Source of the DNA: Anaerolineae bacterium
GTDB taxonomy: Bacteria; Chloroflexota; Anaerolineae; Promineifilales; Promineifilaceae
Assembly: GCA_030425205.1 (NCBI GenBank)
Contig: JAUIAP010000024.1
Location: 1-64,000, forward strand
Reading direction: 5' to 3'
Length of the DNA stretch: 64,000 nt
The position numbers were made by a program, and so were the translations under genes. Below are positions 48,735 through 55,858 of this stretch, piece after piece. The notes beneath the pieces were generated by a model. It worked only from the letters and a program-made list of their open reading frames with translations, had not been told where the DNA came from and searched no databases. Within the stretch, counting starts at the first letter, position 1. Every line of letters starts with the position of its first letter.

Positions 48735-49598
48735 ATGCACACCATTCCAATCGTACACACACTCAACGGCAAACAAAGCCGACTCCGTGTTGACATCGGT
48801 TTTAGTCCCATCTTAGATCGCTTTGTCATTAATCCCACAACCAATCATGTCGTTGTCGAGACATATCGTGAAGCGGTCACAGCGGCACAGACGATGTTAG
48901 AGGAGACAACCAATCATGTTGTCAGCACCTGCGTCCAAAACGTCTGCCCCGCACACATCACGGCAAAACGCGAAACGCTCTACAAAATGATGCCGTCAAG
49001 CATGTTCGGTCGCGAAAGTCTTGAAGATGAAGACGGCCACCGTGTCTCGCATCACGCTGGATTCCCCGCGCTCGCCAATAACAAGCTCTATGTCGCGGGA
49101 GACGATGAGACCTTTCAAACCGTACAGCGCAATGTCGCGTATCTCAACCTTGTTGTTCAAACCTTACTAACTCCCACCAACATCCAGGCGCAACAGCTGC
49201 CCATCCGCCAACTACTCAACCTGCTGTTGCTGCTGCGCCGCGCCGAGTTACCACTGACATTACCCGTTAAAGAGCATTACGATTACACAGACAGCTATCA
49301 AGGTCGTCATCATCGCATGCTCGAAGCACACAATCCTGCTGTCTTGCTGCACCTCATTTGGTGCTTGCACATGCTGCATCCACAGATGCCCTTCGATTGT
49401 GCAGAACGTCGCCTTGCCCTCTTGGGTGAGAGCTATGCGGCGGAGAAAAGTGCAGCTAAAGATGTGACCGCCCTATATCGCAAGATCGCCGCACACCTGT
49501 CCAAACATCCCCTCGCATGGCCCGTCGGATACAAGAATGGCAAAGTGGTCTATGCTGCATATGAAGCGAAAGATGACGCGGAAGGAGCAACCAAATGA
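48735..49598 (+). CDS. Hypothetical protein in the PRTRC cluster
   Basis: This 287-residue protein matches nothing I recognise. It is mostly helical, with a hydrophobic helix LLNLLLLLRRAELPL near the middle and a His/Asp-rich stretch (KEHYDYTDSYQGRHHRMLEAH). The ATG at 48735 has no clear ribosome site. The 98 bases before it include a pyrimidine-rich run. It overlaps the ubiquitin-like gene by four bases (ATGA), so the two are probably translated together. Confidence 0.6.
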   Translation: MHTIPIVHTLNGKQSRLRVDIGFSPILDRFVINPTTNHVVVETYREAVTAAQTMLEETTNHVVSTCVQNVCPAHITAKRETLYKMMPSSMFGRESLEDEDGHRVSHHAGFPALANNKLYVAGDDETFQTVQRNVAYLNLVVQTLLTPTNIQAQQLPIRQLLNLLLLLRRAELPLTLPVKEHYDYTDSYQGRHHRMLEAHNPAVLLHLIWCLHMLHPQMPFDCAERRLALLGESYAAEKSAAKDVTALYRKIAAHLSKHPLAWPVGYKNGKVVYAAYEAKDDAEGATK

Positions 49599-50047
49599 CC
49601 CAACGCACGTTTGTTTACAATGACATCACCTTCCCCGACCCCGGCGCACAGTACACGAATGAGCAGGTGCGCCAGCATCTCGCCAGCCAGTTCTTCTCAG
49701 AGCTAAACCGCTGTGATGTGCAGGTCGGCGAAGAACAAGACGGCAATGTGGAGGTGCGCTTCGTTAAGCGTGTGACGACAAAGGGTCACTCGTCACTGCT
49801 GCGCCAAGCGTTGCAGGACATGCCGTGTGAGGCACTATCTGACCGCCCTGTTTATGACATCATTGCCCGCTTCGGAGAGTCCCCCACAATTGCCAGTGTC
49901 TTGGAACCGCAGCATGGCGAGTGGATCACGGACTACATCGAGCATCTGCAAGACCGACAAGTGCAGTCGCCAGATGCTCGGTTCACCCTGCAATGGCCGA
50001 AACAACTGCCTGCCCGCCCCCTTCAGACCGTCCCCAACGGTTTCTAG
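49595..50047 (+). CDS. PRTRC C-type ubiquitin-like protein with C-terminal extension
   Basis: This is a 150-residue protein. Residues 4–64 match the PRTRC protein C / prokaryotic ubiquitin-like pattern: RTFVYNDITFPDPGAQYTNE, a helix QVRQHLASQFFSELNRC, then EVRFVKRVTTKG ending at Gly64. Known family members are about 70 residues and end just after this TKG. Here 86 more residues follow (a helix, HGEWITDYIEHLQDRQVQ, and a Pro-rich tail). If the family is conjugated through a C-terminal Gly, the extension would have to be removed, or it masks the site. The start overlaps the previous gene by ATGA. Confidence 0.78.
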   Translation: MTQRTFVYNDITFPDPGAQYTNEQVRQHLASQFFSELNRCDVQVGEEQDGNVEVRFVKRVTTKGHSSLLRQALQDMPCEALSDRPVYDIIARFGESPTIASVLEPQHGEWITDYIEHLQDRQVQSPDARFTLQWPKQLPARPLQTVPNGF

Positions 50048-50919
50048 CTGCCCCCGCCCTGCTCGACCCTGACGGTATCCGCACGTTGCGCCAATCTCGC
50101 CCCCGAACAGACAAGGATGACGAACACGGATTTTGCCTCATCAACCTACCGCGTCTCGCAGAATTGGAAGCGATGTACTTTCCAATGTCGCATTCACAAC
50201 TGCGAGAGGCGACAGGCTCCGCGCTGTGTCCAGAGGTTGTGAACGACCAGATCGCCCATTTCCTAGAACGTATCCACAACGAGTGGTTTCCCGTTCTGAC
50301 AGATGAGGCATGGTCGAGTCACATCGAACCAGATGTGACATGGGCGTTGCAGTACGTCCCGCTGCTTCCACAAGGGGTGGAATACGAGCATCCTGACGAG
50401 ATCAATGCGGACGGTGTGTTCGGTTGTGCTGGCATCGTAGATTTGCTGATGTGCCTCGCTTCGCGTGAGGAATGGGCGTTTAACGATGCTGAATCCCAAC
50501 AGCGCATTTATGAACAGATGCACGCCACCTATCCTGACATCCCAGCATTACCCGACAAGTTCAGACTGACCGATGTCGTACCACTGCTCGAAGAATATCC
50601 CTCACTCCCCCCATTTGATGCGCTCGTCGCCGTTTGCCGGCTTGTCCTGCACGAGACGTGCAACGTCTGGCTCGACACAAGCTACAGCATGTACTACGAG
50701 AATCATCCTAGCGAATTTTGGGAGAACATGGCGGGGATGCAGTTTTTGCGTGACGAATGGCGGCGAGCGCAACCGATCGTGCAGGCGCGAGCGTGCCTTG
50801 AAGCGTGGGCAGATGCGCCAGTCGAGTTGCCAAACGATCGTCATCGTCAAATTGTGCAGTTGCTCATCAAGCGCTGGGAGATACGAAATGGGCAAATGGT
50901 TCTACCATTGGAATTTTGA
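49993..50919 (+). CDS. Probable PRTRC system protein F
   Basis: This 308-residue protein occupies the slot of PRTRC F, between the C (ubiquitin-like) and B (E2-like) genes, and its length fits. I place the start at ATG 49993, overlapping the previous gene by 55 bases; the open frame runs further upstream but only antiparallel to coding sequence in another frame. It is acidic and mostly alpha-helical (HFLERIHNEWFPVLTDEAW, WENMAGMQFLRDEWRRAQP), with no catalytic motif. PRTRC F has no known activity. The assignment relies on synteny more than on sequence. Confidence 0.6.
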   Translation: MAETTACPPPSDRPQRFLAAPALLDPDGIRTLRQSRPRTDKDDEHGFCLINLPRLAELEAMYFPMSHSQLREATGSALCPEVVNDQIAHFLERIHNEWFPVLTDEAWSSHIEPDVTWALQYVPLLPQGVEYEHPDEINADGVFGCAGIVDLLMCLASREEWAFNDAESQQRIYEQMHATYPDIPALPDKFRLTDVVPLLEEYPSLPPFDALVAVCRLVLHETCNVWLDTSYSMYYENHPSEFWENMAGMQFLRDEWRRAQPIVQARACLEAWADAPVELPNDRHRQIVQLLIKRWEIRNGQMVLPLEF

Positions 50920-50946
50920 TGGGGGGCGCAAGAGAACGGAAGAAGG

Positions 50947-50997
50947 CGCGGATTGCGCGGATTAACACGGATATAAGAAAAATCCGCGCAATCCGCG
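50947..50997. repeat. Extragenic palindrome of CGCGGATT words
   Basis: The arm cgcggattgcgcggatt (50947–50963) is perfectly complementary to 50981–50997, with a 17-base spacer containing aacacggata. It sits between the F-like and E2-like genes. Relatives in sequence style occur at 58091 and 63788. Similar CGCGGATT/ATCCGTGT words are known to me as extragenic repeats in many bacteria. Confidence 0.8.
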
Positions 50998-51039
50998 ACA
51001 ACAAGTTTCTTGAAAATAACCGACGGAGGAGAGCTAATT

Positions 51040-51687
51040 ATGGATGAAGAACTACGCCCCTTGCTGCAAATCAATTGCTACCCAGACATCACGACACTCA
51101 CCCGCTACGAAGCACCCGATCGCCTCTGCACCTATCGCATCCAGCTTGAAGACCTCGCCCTGCACCTCAACCACATCCAACTACACAGTGGCTTCCTCGC
51201 ACCAAATGTCTTGGCATGGGGAATGGAGCAGCAGCATGAGTGTGTCGTTTGGTATGTGCCGCGTGGTCGTTATGAGATACAGGTCAAGCAAAACGGGGCT
51301 GTTACGACATTCCGCATCCCGTTACCTGCCGCCATTTTAGTCGGCAAGGGAACGATGTATCATGTTTTTGCCGTTAAAAACAAACCCAAGTCCGTCACCG
51401 CCAATCTCTACCACTTTCCCGCTCCCAACGTCTCGGAACGCGGCAGTATCTGTCATGGCTCCGTGACATTTCCACCTGCAAGCATCGCCAATATGCCAAC
51501 GGCATGGCAGACGTTTGTGCAAAGCGCGTTTAGCCCACACTGGATAACGGACTGCTGCAAAAGCGAACCACAAAATGTGATCCACCTCTGGCAAACGTTA
51601 CACGACACACAAGCCAAACGCTTCTCCAAACGCGAACTTATCAGAAACAATCATCAGCTTGCGTCACTGACCAACCCATATGGATAA
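51040..51687 (+). CDS. PRTRC B-type E2-like protein
   Basis: The 215-residue protein matches PRTRC protein B, classed as an E2-like (ubiquitin-conjugating fold) protein. The marks are VVWYVPRGRYEIQV, PLPAAILVGKGTMYHVFAVK and the core LYHFPAPNVSERGSICHGS. In that core Cys138 is where the catalytic Cys of the family is expected (ICxG). The start at ATG 51040 follows GGAGGA; a TTG ten codons upstream is not needed. Its stop overlaps the next gene by eight bases. It would receive the ubiquitin-like protein from the ThiF-like enzyme encoded downstream, if the family acts like eukaryotic conjugation. Confidence 0.82.
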   Translation: MDEELRPLLQINCYPDITTLTRYEAPDRLCTYRIQLEDLALHLNHIQLHSGFLAPNVLAWGMEQQHECVVWYVPRGRYEIQVKQNGAVTTFRIPLPAAILVGKGTMYHVFAVKNKPKSVTANLYHFPAPNVSERGSICHGSVTFPPASIANMPTAWQTFVQSAFSPHWITDCCKSEPQNVIHLWQTLHDTQAKRFSKRELIRNNHQLASLTNPYG

Positions 51688-52699
51688 ACTTGTCTTTGAA
51701 TGGCCTCCCCCTTCCCTATCAATTCAACTCAACAGCTACGACCGCATCATTATCGCCTTTAGTGGTGGCAAAGATTCGTTGGCTTGTCTGCTGTACTTGT
51801 TGTGGCTGGGTATCGAGACAACACGCATCGAGCTATGGCATCACGATGTAGACGGACACGAAGGCGGTACGCTGCAAATGGATTGGCCGTGTACGCCTGC
51901 CTACGTCGATGCAGTCGCGGCGGCATTTCAGCTTCCCATCTATCACAGTTGGAAGGTTGGTGGCTTCGAGCGCGAGATGCTGCGCGACGAACAGCCTACC
52001 GCACCGATTCGCTTTGAGGAACCACTCCCTGACGGCAGTATTATCGTCACCCAAGTGGGCGGCAACAGCAACAAGGTTAGCACGCGCCTCAAATTCCCAC
52101 AGGTCTCCGCCAATCTTCTCACCCGCTGGTGCAGTTCGTATCTCAAAATTCAGGTGGCGGATGCTGCGCTCCGTCATCAACCCCGCTTTCGCCACCGCAG
52201 AACGCTCGTCATCACGGGCGAACGTGCCGAAGAGTCGACTAACCGTGCCAACTATATAGCCTTTGCACCTCACCGCGCAGACCTCCGTAGCGGTCGCATA
52301 CCGCGTCACATAGATCACTGGCGACCCGTCTTAAATTGGAGCGAGGGACAGATATGGGGAATCATCGCCCACTATCGTGTCAATCCACATCCTGCATATC
52401 GGCTTGGCTGGGGGCGTGTCTCCTGTATGCACTGCATCTTTGGTTCAGATAATCAATGGGCAAGCGCGGCACAGATCGCGCCTGACCAAATTCAGATTAT
52501 CGACGACTATGAAAGCCGCCTCGGTTACACCATTCATCGCAAGCTCACTGTCAAAGAGCGTATCCAGAAGGGCAGACTCTATCCGATGGATGCAAACGAC
52601 ATCCGCGCTGCCCTCTCACCAAGATGGGATGAACCCATCTTCCTCGATAACTGGTCGCTACCACACGGTGCATTCGGTGAAGCGTGCGGCCCGACCTAA
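51680..52699 (+). CDS. PP-loop PAPS-reductase-type protein inside the PRTRC cassette
   Basis: The 339-residue product has the PP-loop motif SGGKDS at residues 28–33, typical of the phosphoadenosine phosphosulfate reductase/ATP-pyrophosphatase superfamily, which adenylates or thiolates substrates. WHHDVDG follows at the expected second strand. TGERAEES matches the family's GxRxxES loop. Paired Cys (WCSSYLK; SCMHCIFG) could bind a metal or an FeS cluster, and a conserved-looking C-terminal helix follows. It overlaps the E2-like gene by eight bases and lies three bases before the JAMM gene. It is therefore embedded in the cassette and co-translated. Sulfur or adenylate chemistry linked to the E1-like protein is a reasonable inference. 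Confidence 0.82.
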   Translation: MDKLVFEWPPPSLSIQLNSYDRIIIAFSGGKDSLACLLYLLWLGIETTRIELWHHDVDGHEGGTLQMDWPCTPAYVDAVAAAFQLPIYHSWKVGGFEREMLRDEQPTAPIRFEEPLPDGSIIVTQVGGNSNKVSTRLKFPQVSANLLTRWCSSYLKIQVADAALRHQPRFRHRRTLVITGERAEESTNRANYIAFAPHRADLRSGRIPRHIDHWRPVLNWSEGQIWGIIAHYRVNPHPAYRLGWGRVSCMHCIFGSDNQWASAAQIAPDQIQIIDDYESRLGYTIHRKLTVKERIQKGRLYPMDANDIRAALSPRWDEPIFLDNWSLPHGAFGEACGPT

Positions 52700-52702
52700 C
52701 TC

Positions 52703-53338
52703 ATGTTTGACCAACTCAAAATTACAGACCATCACATTTACGCGGGTGGCGATTTACCCAAAATGACAGCTGTTGGCTATCAGTATTTGCTAGCTGGTAA
52801 TGGCCTATTTGTGCAAGCACAAAACCTGCACTGGCAAGCGGTCATCCCCGTTGCCGCGTGCGTTGTGCGTGGTTTGCCGCCACTGCAAACACAAGTCGTG
52901 TGCCGACACGGACTCATCCCCAGCCAGTTACTCACCAGCATCCTTGTCGATGCGCGGGATACCAGCCAACAGGGGCAACTCATCGAAATGCTGTATCGCA
53001 TTCACTGGCGAGAGGATGGTGTGTGGTATGTGACCAAGCCGCTACAAGAGGCGAGTCCGACATGGGTGAAGACCGCCGTGCCAGCAGATAGCAGCACGGT
53101 TTTGGAACTCCACACACACGGTAAATATGCGCCGTGCTTTAGCCCGACAGACAACGAAGACGAGAAAGGGCTGTGCTTGTACGGCGTGATCGGCTATCTA
53201 AACAGGTCCACGCCTGAAATACAGCTGCGCTTTGGCATTTATGGACACGTTGCCCCGATTCAAGTTAAACCAATCTTCACACCTGAAGATTGGCCAGTCC
53301 AACTCACCCATGAACGCCCCGAACCGATACACCTTTGA
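52703..53338 (+). CDS. PRTRC A-type JAMM/MPN metallopeptidase
   Basis: The 211-residue protein carries a complete JAMM zinc motif: His137, His139, then Ser147 and Asp150 in LHTHGKYAPCFSPTD, the HxHx7SxxD pattern of deubiquitinase-type peptidases. An N-terminal beta-rich half precedes it, and strands after it (LCLYGVIGYLN, LRFGIYGHV) fit the MPN fold. In PRTRC systems this is protein A. By family analogy it could trim the ubiquitin-like protein (which here has an extension) or release conjugates. The end overlaps the ThiF-like gene by 29 bases. Confidence 0.85.
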   Translation: MFDQLKITDHHIYAGGDLPKMTAVGYQYLLAGNGLFVQAQNLHWQAVIPVAACVVRGLPPLQTQVVCRHGLIPSQLLTSILVDARDTSQQGQLIEMLYRIHWREDGVWYVTKPLQEASPTWVKTAVPADSSTVLELHTHGKYAPCFSPTDNEDEKGLCLYGVIGYLNRSTPEIQLRFGIYGHVAPIQVKPIFTPEDWPVQLTHERPEPIHL

Positions 53339-54182
53339 ACCAACCTACCGCTGTCTGTTGCGACCCGAGCAAGAGCTGGAAATCATTCTGGTTGGCTGCG
53401 GCGGAACAGGCTCGCATCTGGCGCAAGCTATCGGCGCGACGCTGTGGCATTTGCAGACGCAAGGAAAACGTGTACCAATGGTCACCTTCATCGACGGAGA
53501 TCATGTTGAGATGGGCAATGTCGGACGCCAGCGATTCTGTGCGGCGGAGATCGGCCGAAACAAGGCCGAAACTCTCGCTAACCGTCTCAATGCCGCCTAT
53601 GGTCTTAAAGTCCGCGCTATCCCCAAACATCTAACCGTCGAAACATATCGCTACTGGTTCGGCCGCTATGCACAAGAGGATAGGCGCCTCATCATCGGCT
53701 GCGTAGACAACGCCGCCGCTCGTCTTGCGATCGCCAATATTATTGGCAGTGAGTACGGACGGACGTGGTGGCTAGACTGCGGTAACGCTGAATTTAATGG
53801 GCAGATTCTCATTGGCAATCGTTGTCAAGATCACGGCATTACACCGCCTGAGCTAGCGGTTGGCCTCTGGCATAATCTCCCTGCCCCACACTGGCAAGAG
53901 CCAGCGTTGCTCGACCCCGACAACGATCCCGAACCCCAACACACCTGCACAGTTGCCGTCGCCACCGACGAGCAGAGCCTGATGGTCAACAGCTTATCCG
54001 CCAGCATCGCCAGCCAGTACCTCTACCAGTGGACGGTTCAACGCGAGCTTTTCAGCTTTGGGACATACTTTGGCGGACAGCCGCCATTGATGCGAAGTTC
54101 TCAGATTAGCAAATCTCAGTTAATGCCCTATGTGACAGCATTCTCGCAGGAGGCACAAGATGAGCAACTTAACGTGGCCTGA
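53310..54182 (+). CDS. PRTRC ThiF/E1-like adenylating protein
   Basis: This 290-residue protein has the Rossmann nucleotide loop GCGGTG at residues 29–34, FIDGDHVEMGNVGRQRF at the family's Asp-containing second strand, and LIIGCVDNAAARLAI at the third. Cys213, in QHTCTVAVATDEQSLMVN, sits where PRTRC ThiF proteins have a conserved Cys and is the candidate thioester residue. Start chosen at ATG 53310, where the family-like sequence begins. Known homologues (ThiF, MoeB, E1) adenylate the C-terminus of a ubiquitin-like protein. It overlaps the genes on both sides. Confidence 0.87.
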   Translation: MNAPNRYTFEPTYRCLLRPEQELEIILVGCGGTGSHLAQAIGATLWHLQTQGKRVPMVTFIDGDHVEMGNVGRQRFCAAEIGRNKAETLANRLNAAYGLKVRAIPKHLTVETYRYWFGRYAQEDRRLIIGCVDNAAARLAIANIIGSEYGRTWWLDCGNAEFNGQILIGNRCQDHGITPPELAVGLWHNLPAPHWQEPALLDPDNDPEPQHTCTVAVATDEQSLMVNSLSASIASQYLYQWTVQRELFSFGTYFGGQPPLMRSSQISKSQLMPYVTAFSQEAQDEQLNVA

Positions 54183-54489
54183 TGTTTTCACAGAATTGTC
54201 CCGTCGCAAAATTGGCCGAATCTCCAAAACCGTTACCCGCGCCGAACAAGTTGAATGGGTTGCCAACATCAACGATATTCCCATCCGCATTACTTCAACC
54301 ATCCGCTCAGCCGCCAATCGCAGCGAATTGCACTTTCTGACATCAAGCAACGCACGTCTCAACTTTTCGGCAGACTTCGCCAACTATGTTGAACTCAAAG
54401 TAGAGCCACCACACCTACCTGCCTACATCCAATCCTTCATCTTGCAACTGGCACAAGCGGCCGACGACCGCACTGTTGTCATGCTATAG
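54160..54489 (+). CDS. Small hypothetical protein after ThiF
   Basis: This is a 109-residue protein whose start overlaps the ThiF-like gene by 23 bases. It is predicted to be soluble, beginning with a helix (WPDVFTELSRRKIGRI) and ending with another (IQSFILQLAQAADDRT) around a beta-rich middle. I recognise no family. Tight coupling suggests it belongs to the cassette. A short hairpin flanked by ctatag words follows at 54484–54528. Confidence 0.55.
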   Translation: MSNLTWPDVFTELSRRKIGRISKTVTRAEQVEWVANINDIPIRITSTIRSAANRSELHFLTSSNARLNFSADFANYVELKVEPPHLPAYIQSFILQLAQAADDRTVVML

Positions 54490-54546
54490 ACCGCGAAATC
54501 ACGCAGATCGCGACACCCTCTACTATAGAAAGAAAGGAACAACCCC

Positions 54547-55080
54547 ATGCAATATATCCCCATGACAGACCCACCCAAACAGATTCAACCGATCGACTAT
54601 CCCAGCTATCCCAAAGAAGCCGCCGCTGTGCAGATTACGCATGATGCAGCCGTAATTGTACGGACGGCGAGCGAAATCCAGCGGATTGCATTCGCCTTTA
54701 CAAAGCGGCTCGACCAGCTCCGCGCACTCACCCACCCCGCCATCCACGCCAAGCGTGAAGAGACTTATGATTGCAGCAGCGGCAGTCGGCCGAACAAACG
54801 CTGGTGGCAGGAAGCGGGCATCACCATCACGGTGGATGTCCCACGCGACCTGATTCAACTCGTACCAGAATGCGGACAAAGCTATACCCGCCTACTCATT
54901 GCAGGACGCTCTGTCATCCTCAACGTTTCAGGTGGAACTCCGCCCAAGTTCTTGCAAGACAAGGGGATACGGTGGACAGATTGGATCCACGAAACCCCCA
55001 ACACGCTGCTCAATCATCCGCTTGAAACGTTGCAACATATTTTGGACGAAACCCACGCGCATCTTGAGGTAGCCACATGA
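54547..55080 (+). CDS. Hypothetical protein in the PRTRC cluster
   Basis: This 177-residue protein has no recognised domain. The N-terminal part is Pro-rich, followed by a helix with AFTKRLDQLRALTHPAIHAK, then RPNKRWWQEAGITITVDVP and a helical C-terminus. AAAGGA precedes the ATG at 54547. Its stop overlaps the next start as ATGA. The 57 bases upstream carry a cgcga/tcgcg hairpin between two ctatag hexamers, a possible local control element. Confidence 0.55.
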   Translation: MQYIPMTDPPKQIQPIDYPSYPKEAAAVQITHDAAVIVRTASEIQRIAFAFTKRLDQLRALTHPAIHAKREETYDCSSGSRPNKRWWQEAGITITVDVPRDLIQLVPECGQSYTRLLIAGRSVILNVSGGTPPKFLQDKGIRWTDWIHETPNTLLNHPLETLQHILDETHAHLEVAT

Positions 55081-55298
55081 GCAAGAAACGTTATCTCGTT
55101 CCAGTGACCTTCACCTTTACGGGGATGGTTGAAATCCATACAACTTCCAAGCGCAAGGCGACAAACATTGCTGAAGCGTCATTTGGGTTGGTGATGGGCA
55201 GCGGCTTGCATGACAGTGACAGTCGCATCATAGATTGGGATTACGCCCTGCATCCTGACAAAACGGTTGGCGAACCGAGCCGAGACAGAAGCCCATGA
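55077..55298 (+). CDS. Small hypothetical protein
   Basis: This 73-residue, basic protein is coupled to the preceding gene by ATGA. The N-terminal half is beta-rich (RYLVPVTFTFTGMVEIHTTS) followed by a helix (KRKATNIAEASFGLVMG), a pattern seen in small single-domain phage and plasmid proteins. No assignment. It is the last gene before a leader with hairpins at 55334. Confidence 0.5.
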   Translation: MSKKRYLVPVTFTFTGMVEIHTTSKRKATNIAEASFGLVMGSGLHDSDSRIIDWDYALHPDKTVGEPSRDRSP

Positions 55299-55333
55299 TG
55301 GTTACAGTGTAAAGAATGACTATTCCGCTGTCA

Positions 55334-55442
55334 CGCGCTAACGCGCGTGGACAAATGAGCGCGTATCCATACGTGGATCACCCCTCTTGTTAAGCACGCC
55401 AGATGTGAGTCAGCGAGACACATGTCGGGCGTGTTCGTTTTC
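55334..55442 (+). promoter_or_regulatory. Second hairpin leader with terminator, related to the one at 45861
   Basis: The 16 bases cgcgctaacgcgcgtg are identical to the leader before the ParB-like gene. TGAGCG follows at the same distance, then a hairpin cgtat-cc-atacg in the position of the other leader's second hairpin, although its sequence differs. A long hairpin with cacgcc/ggcgtg arms (55397–55435) ends in a T-rich run, 24 bases before the next ATG. Conserved structure with changed pairs suggests an RNA element. Its role as an attenuator is inferred. Confidence 0.55.
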
Positions 55443-55465
55443 TCGTCACCATGGAGACCTAACCG

Positions 55466-55858
55466 ATGCCCAGATATGCCCTACACCTCAACCAATTAAC
55501 AACTTTCGACCCAACCAAAACCGCTTATAGCAGCAATCCCACCGCCTACATCGAGGCAGAAAACCTAGAGCGTGTTTTTACAATTGCCCAACATTTTGAA
55601 ACGCCGTGGTTCAATCATCCAGACGTGACACTGTGCGTTCGCAGCATGAGCGTCAGTGACAAAATCGTAGACGAAAACGGCATGAGCCACGTCGTGGCCT
55701 CCTTCGGCTTTGAGCCACCCCGCGAACCGCTGCCCATTGAACTGGTTCTCGCCAATCTACAGACGATGATCGAGGAGCGCAAAGTGGACGCGATTTGGCT
55801 GCCCGTGCTGGTTGAGGCGTATGACCTCATCCAAGGAGCGAACGCATGTCCGTTCTAA
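55466..55858 (+). CDS. Hypothetical protein
   Basis: The 130-residue product is soluble, with no recognised family. It begins shortly after the leader terminator, with GGAG before the ATG. The N-terminus (ALHLNQLTTFDPTKTAYSS) and a central beta-rich part (VVASFGFEPPREPLP) are followed by a helix. It overlaps the next gene by 13 bases, so the two are probably co-expressed. Confidence 0.5.
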   Translation: MPRYALHLNQLTTFDPTKTAYSSNPTAYIEAENLERVFTIAQHFETPWFNHPDVTLCVRSMSVSDKIVDENGMSHVVASFGFEPPREPLPIELVLANLQTMIEERKVDAIWLPVLVEAYDLIQGANACPF

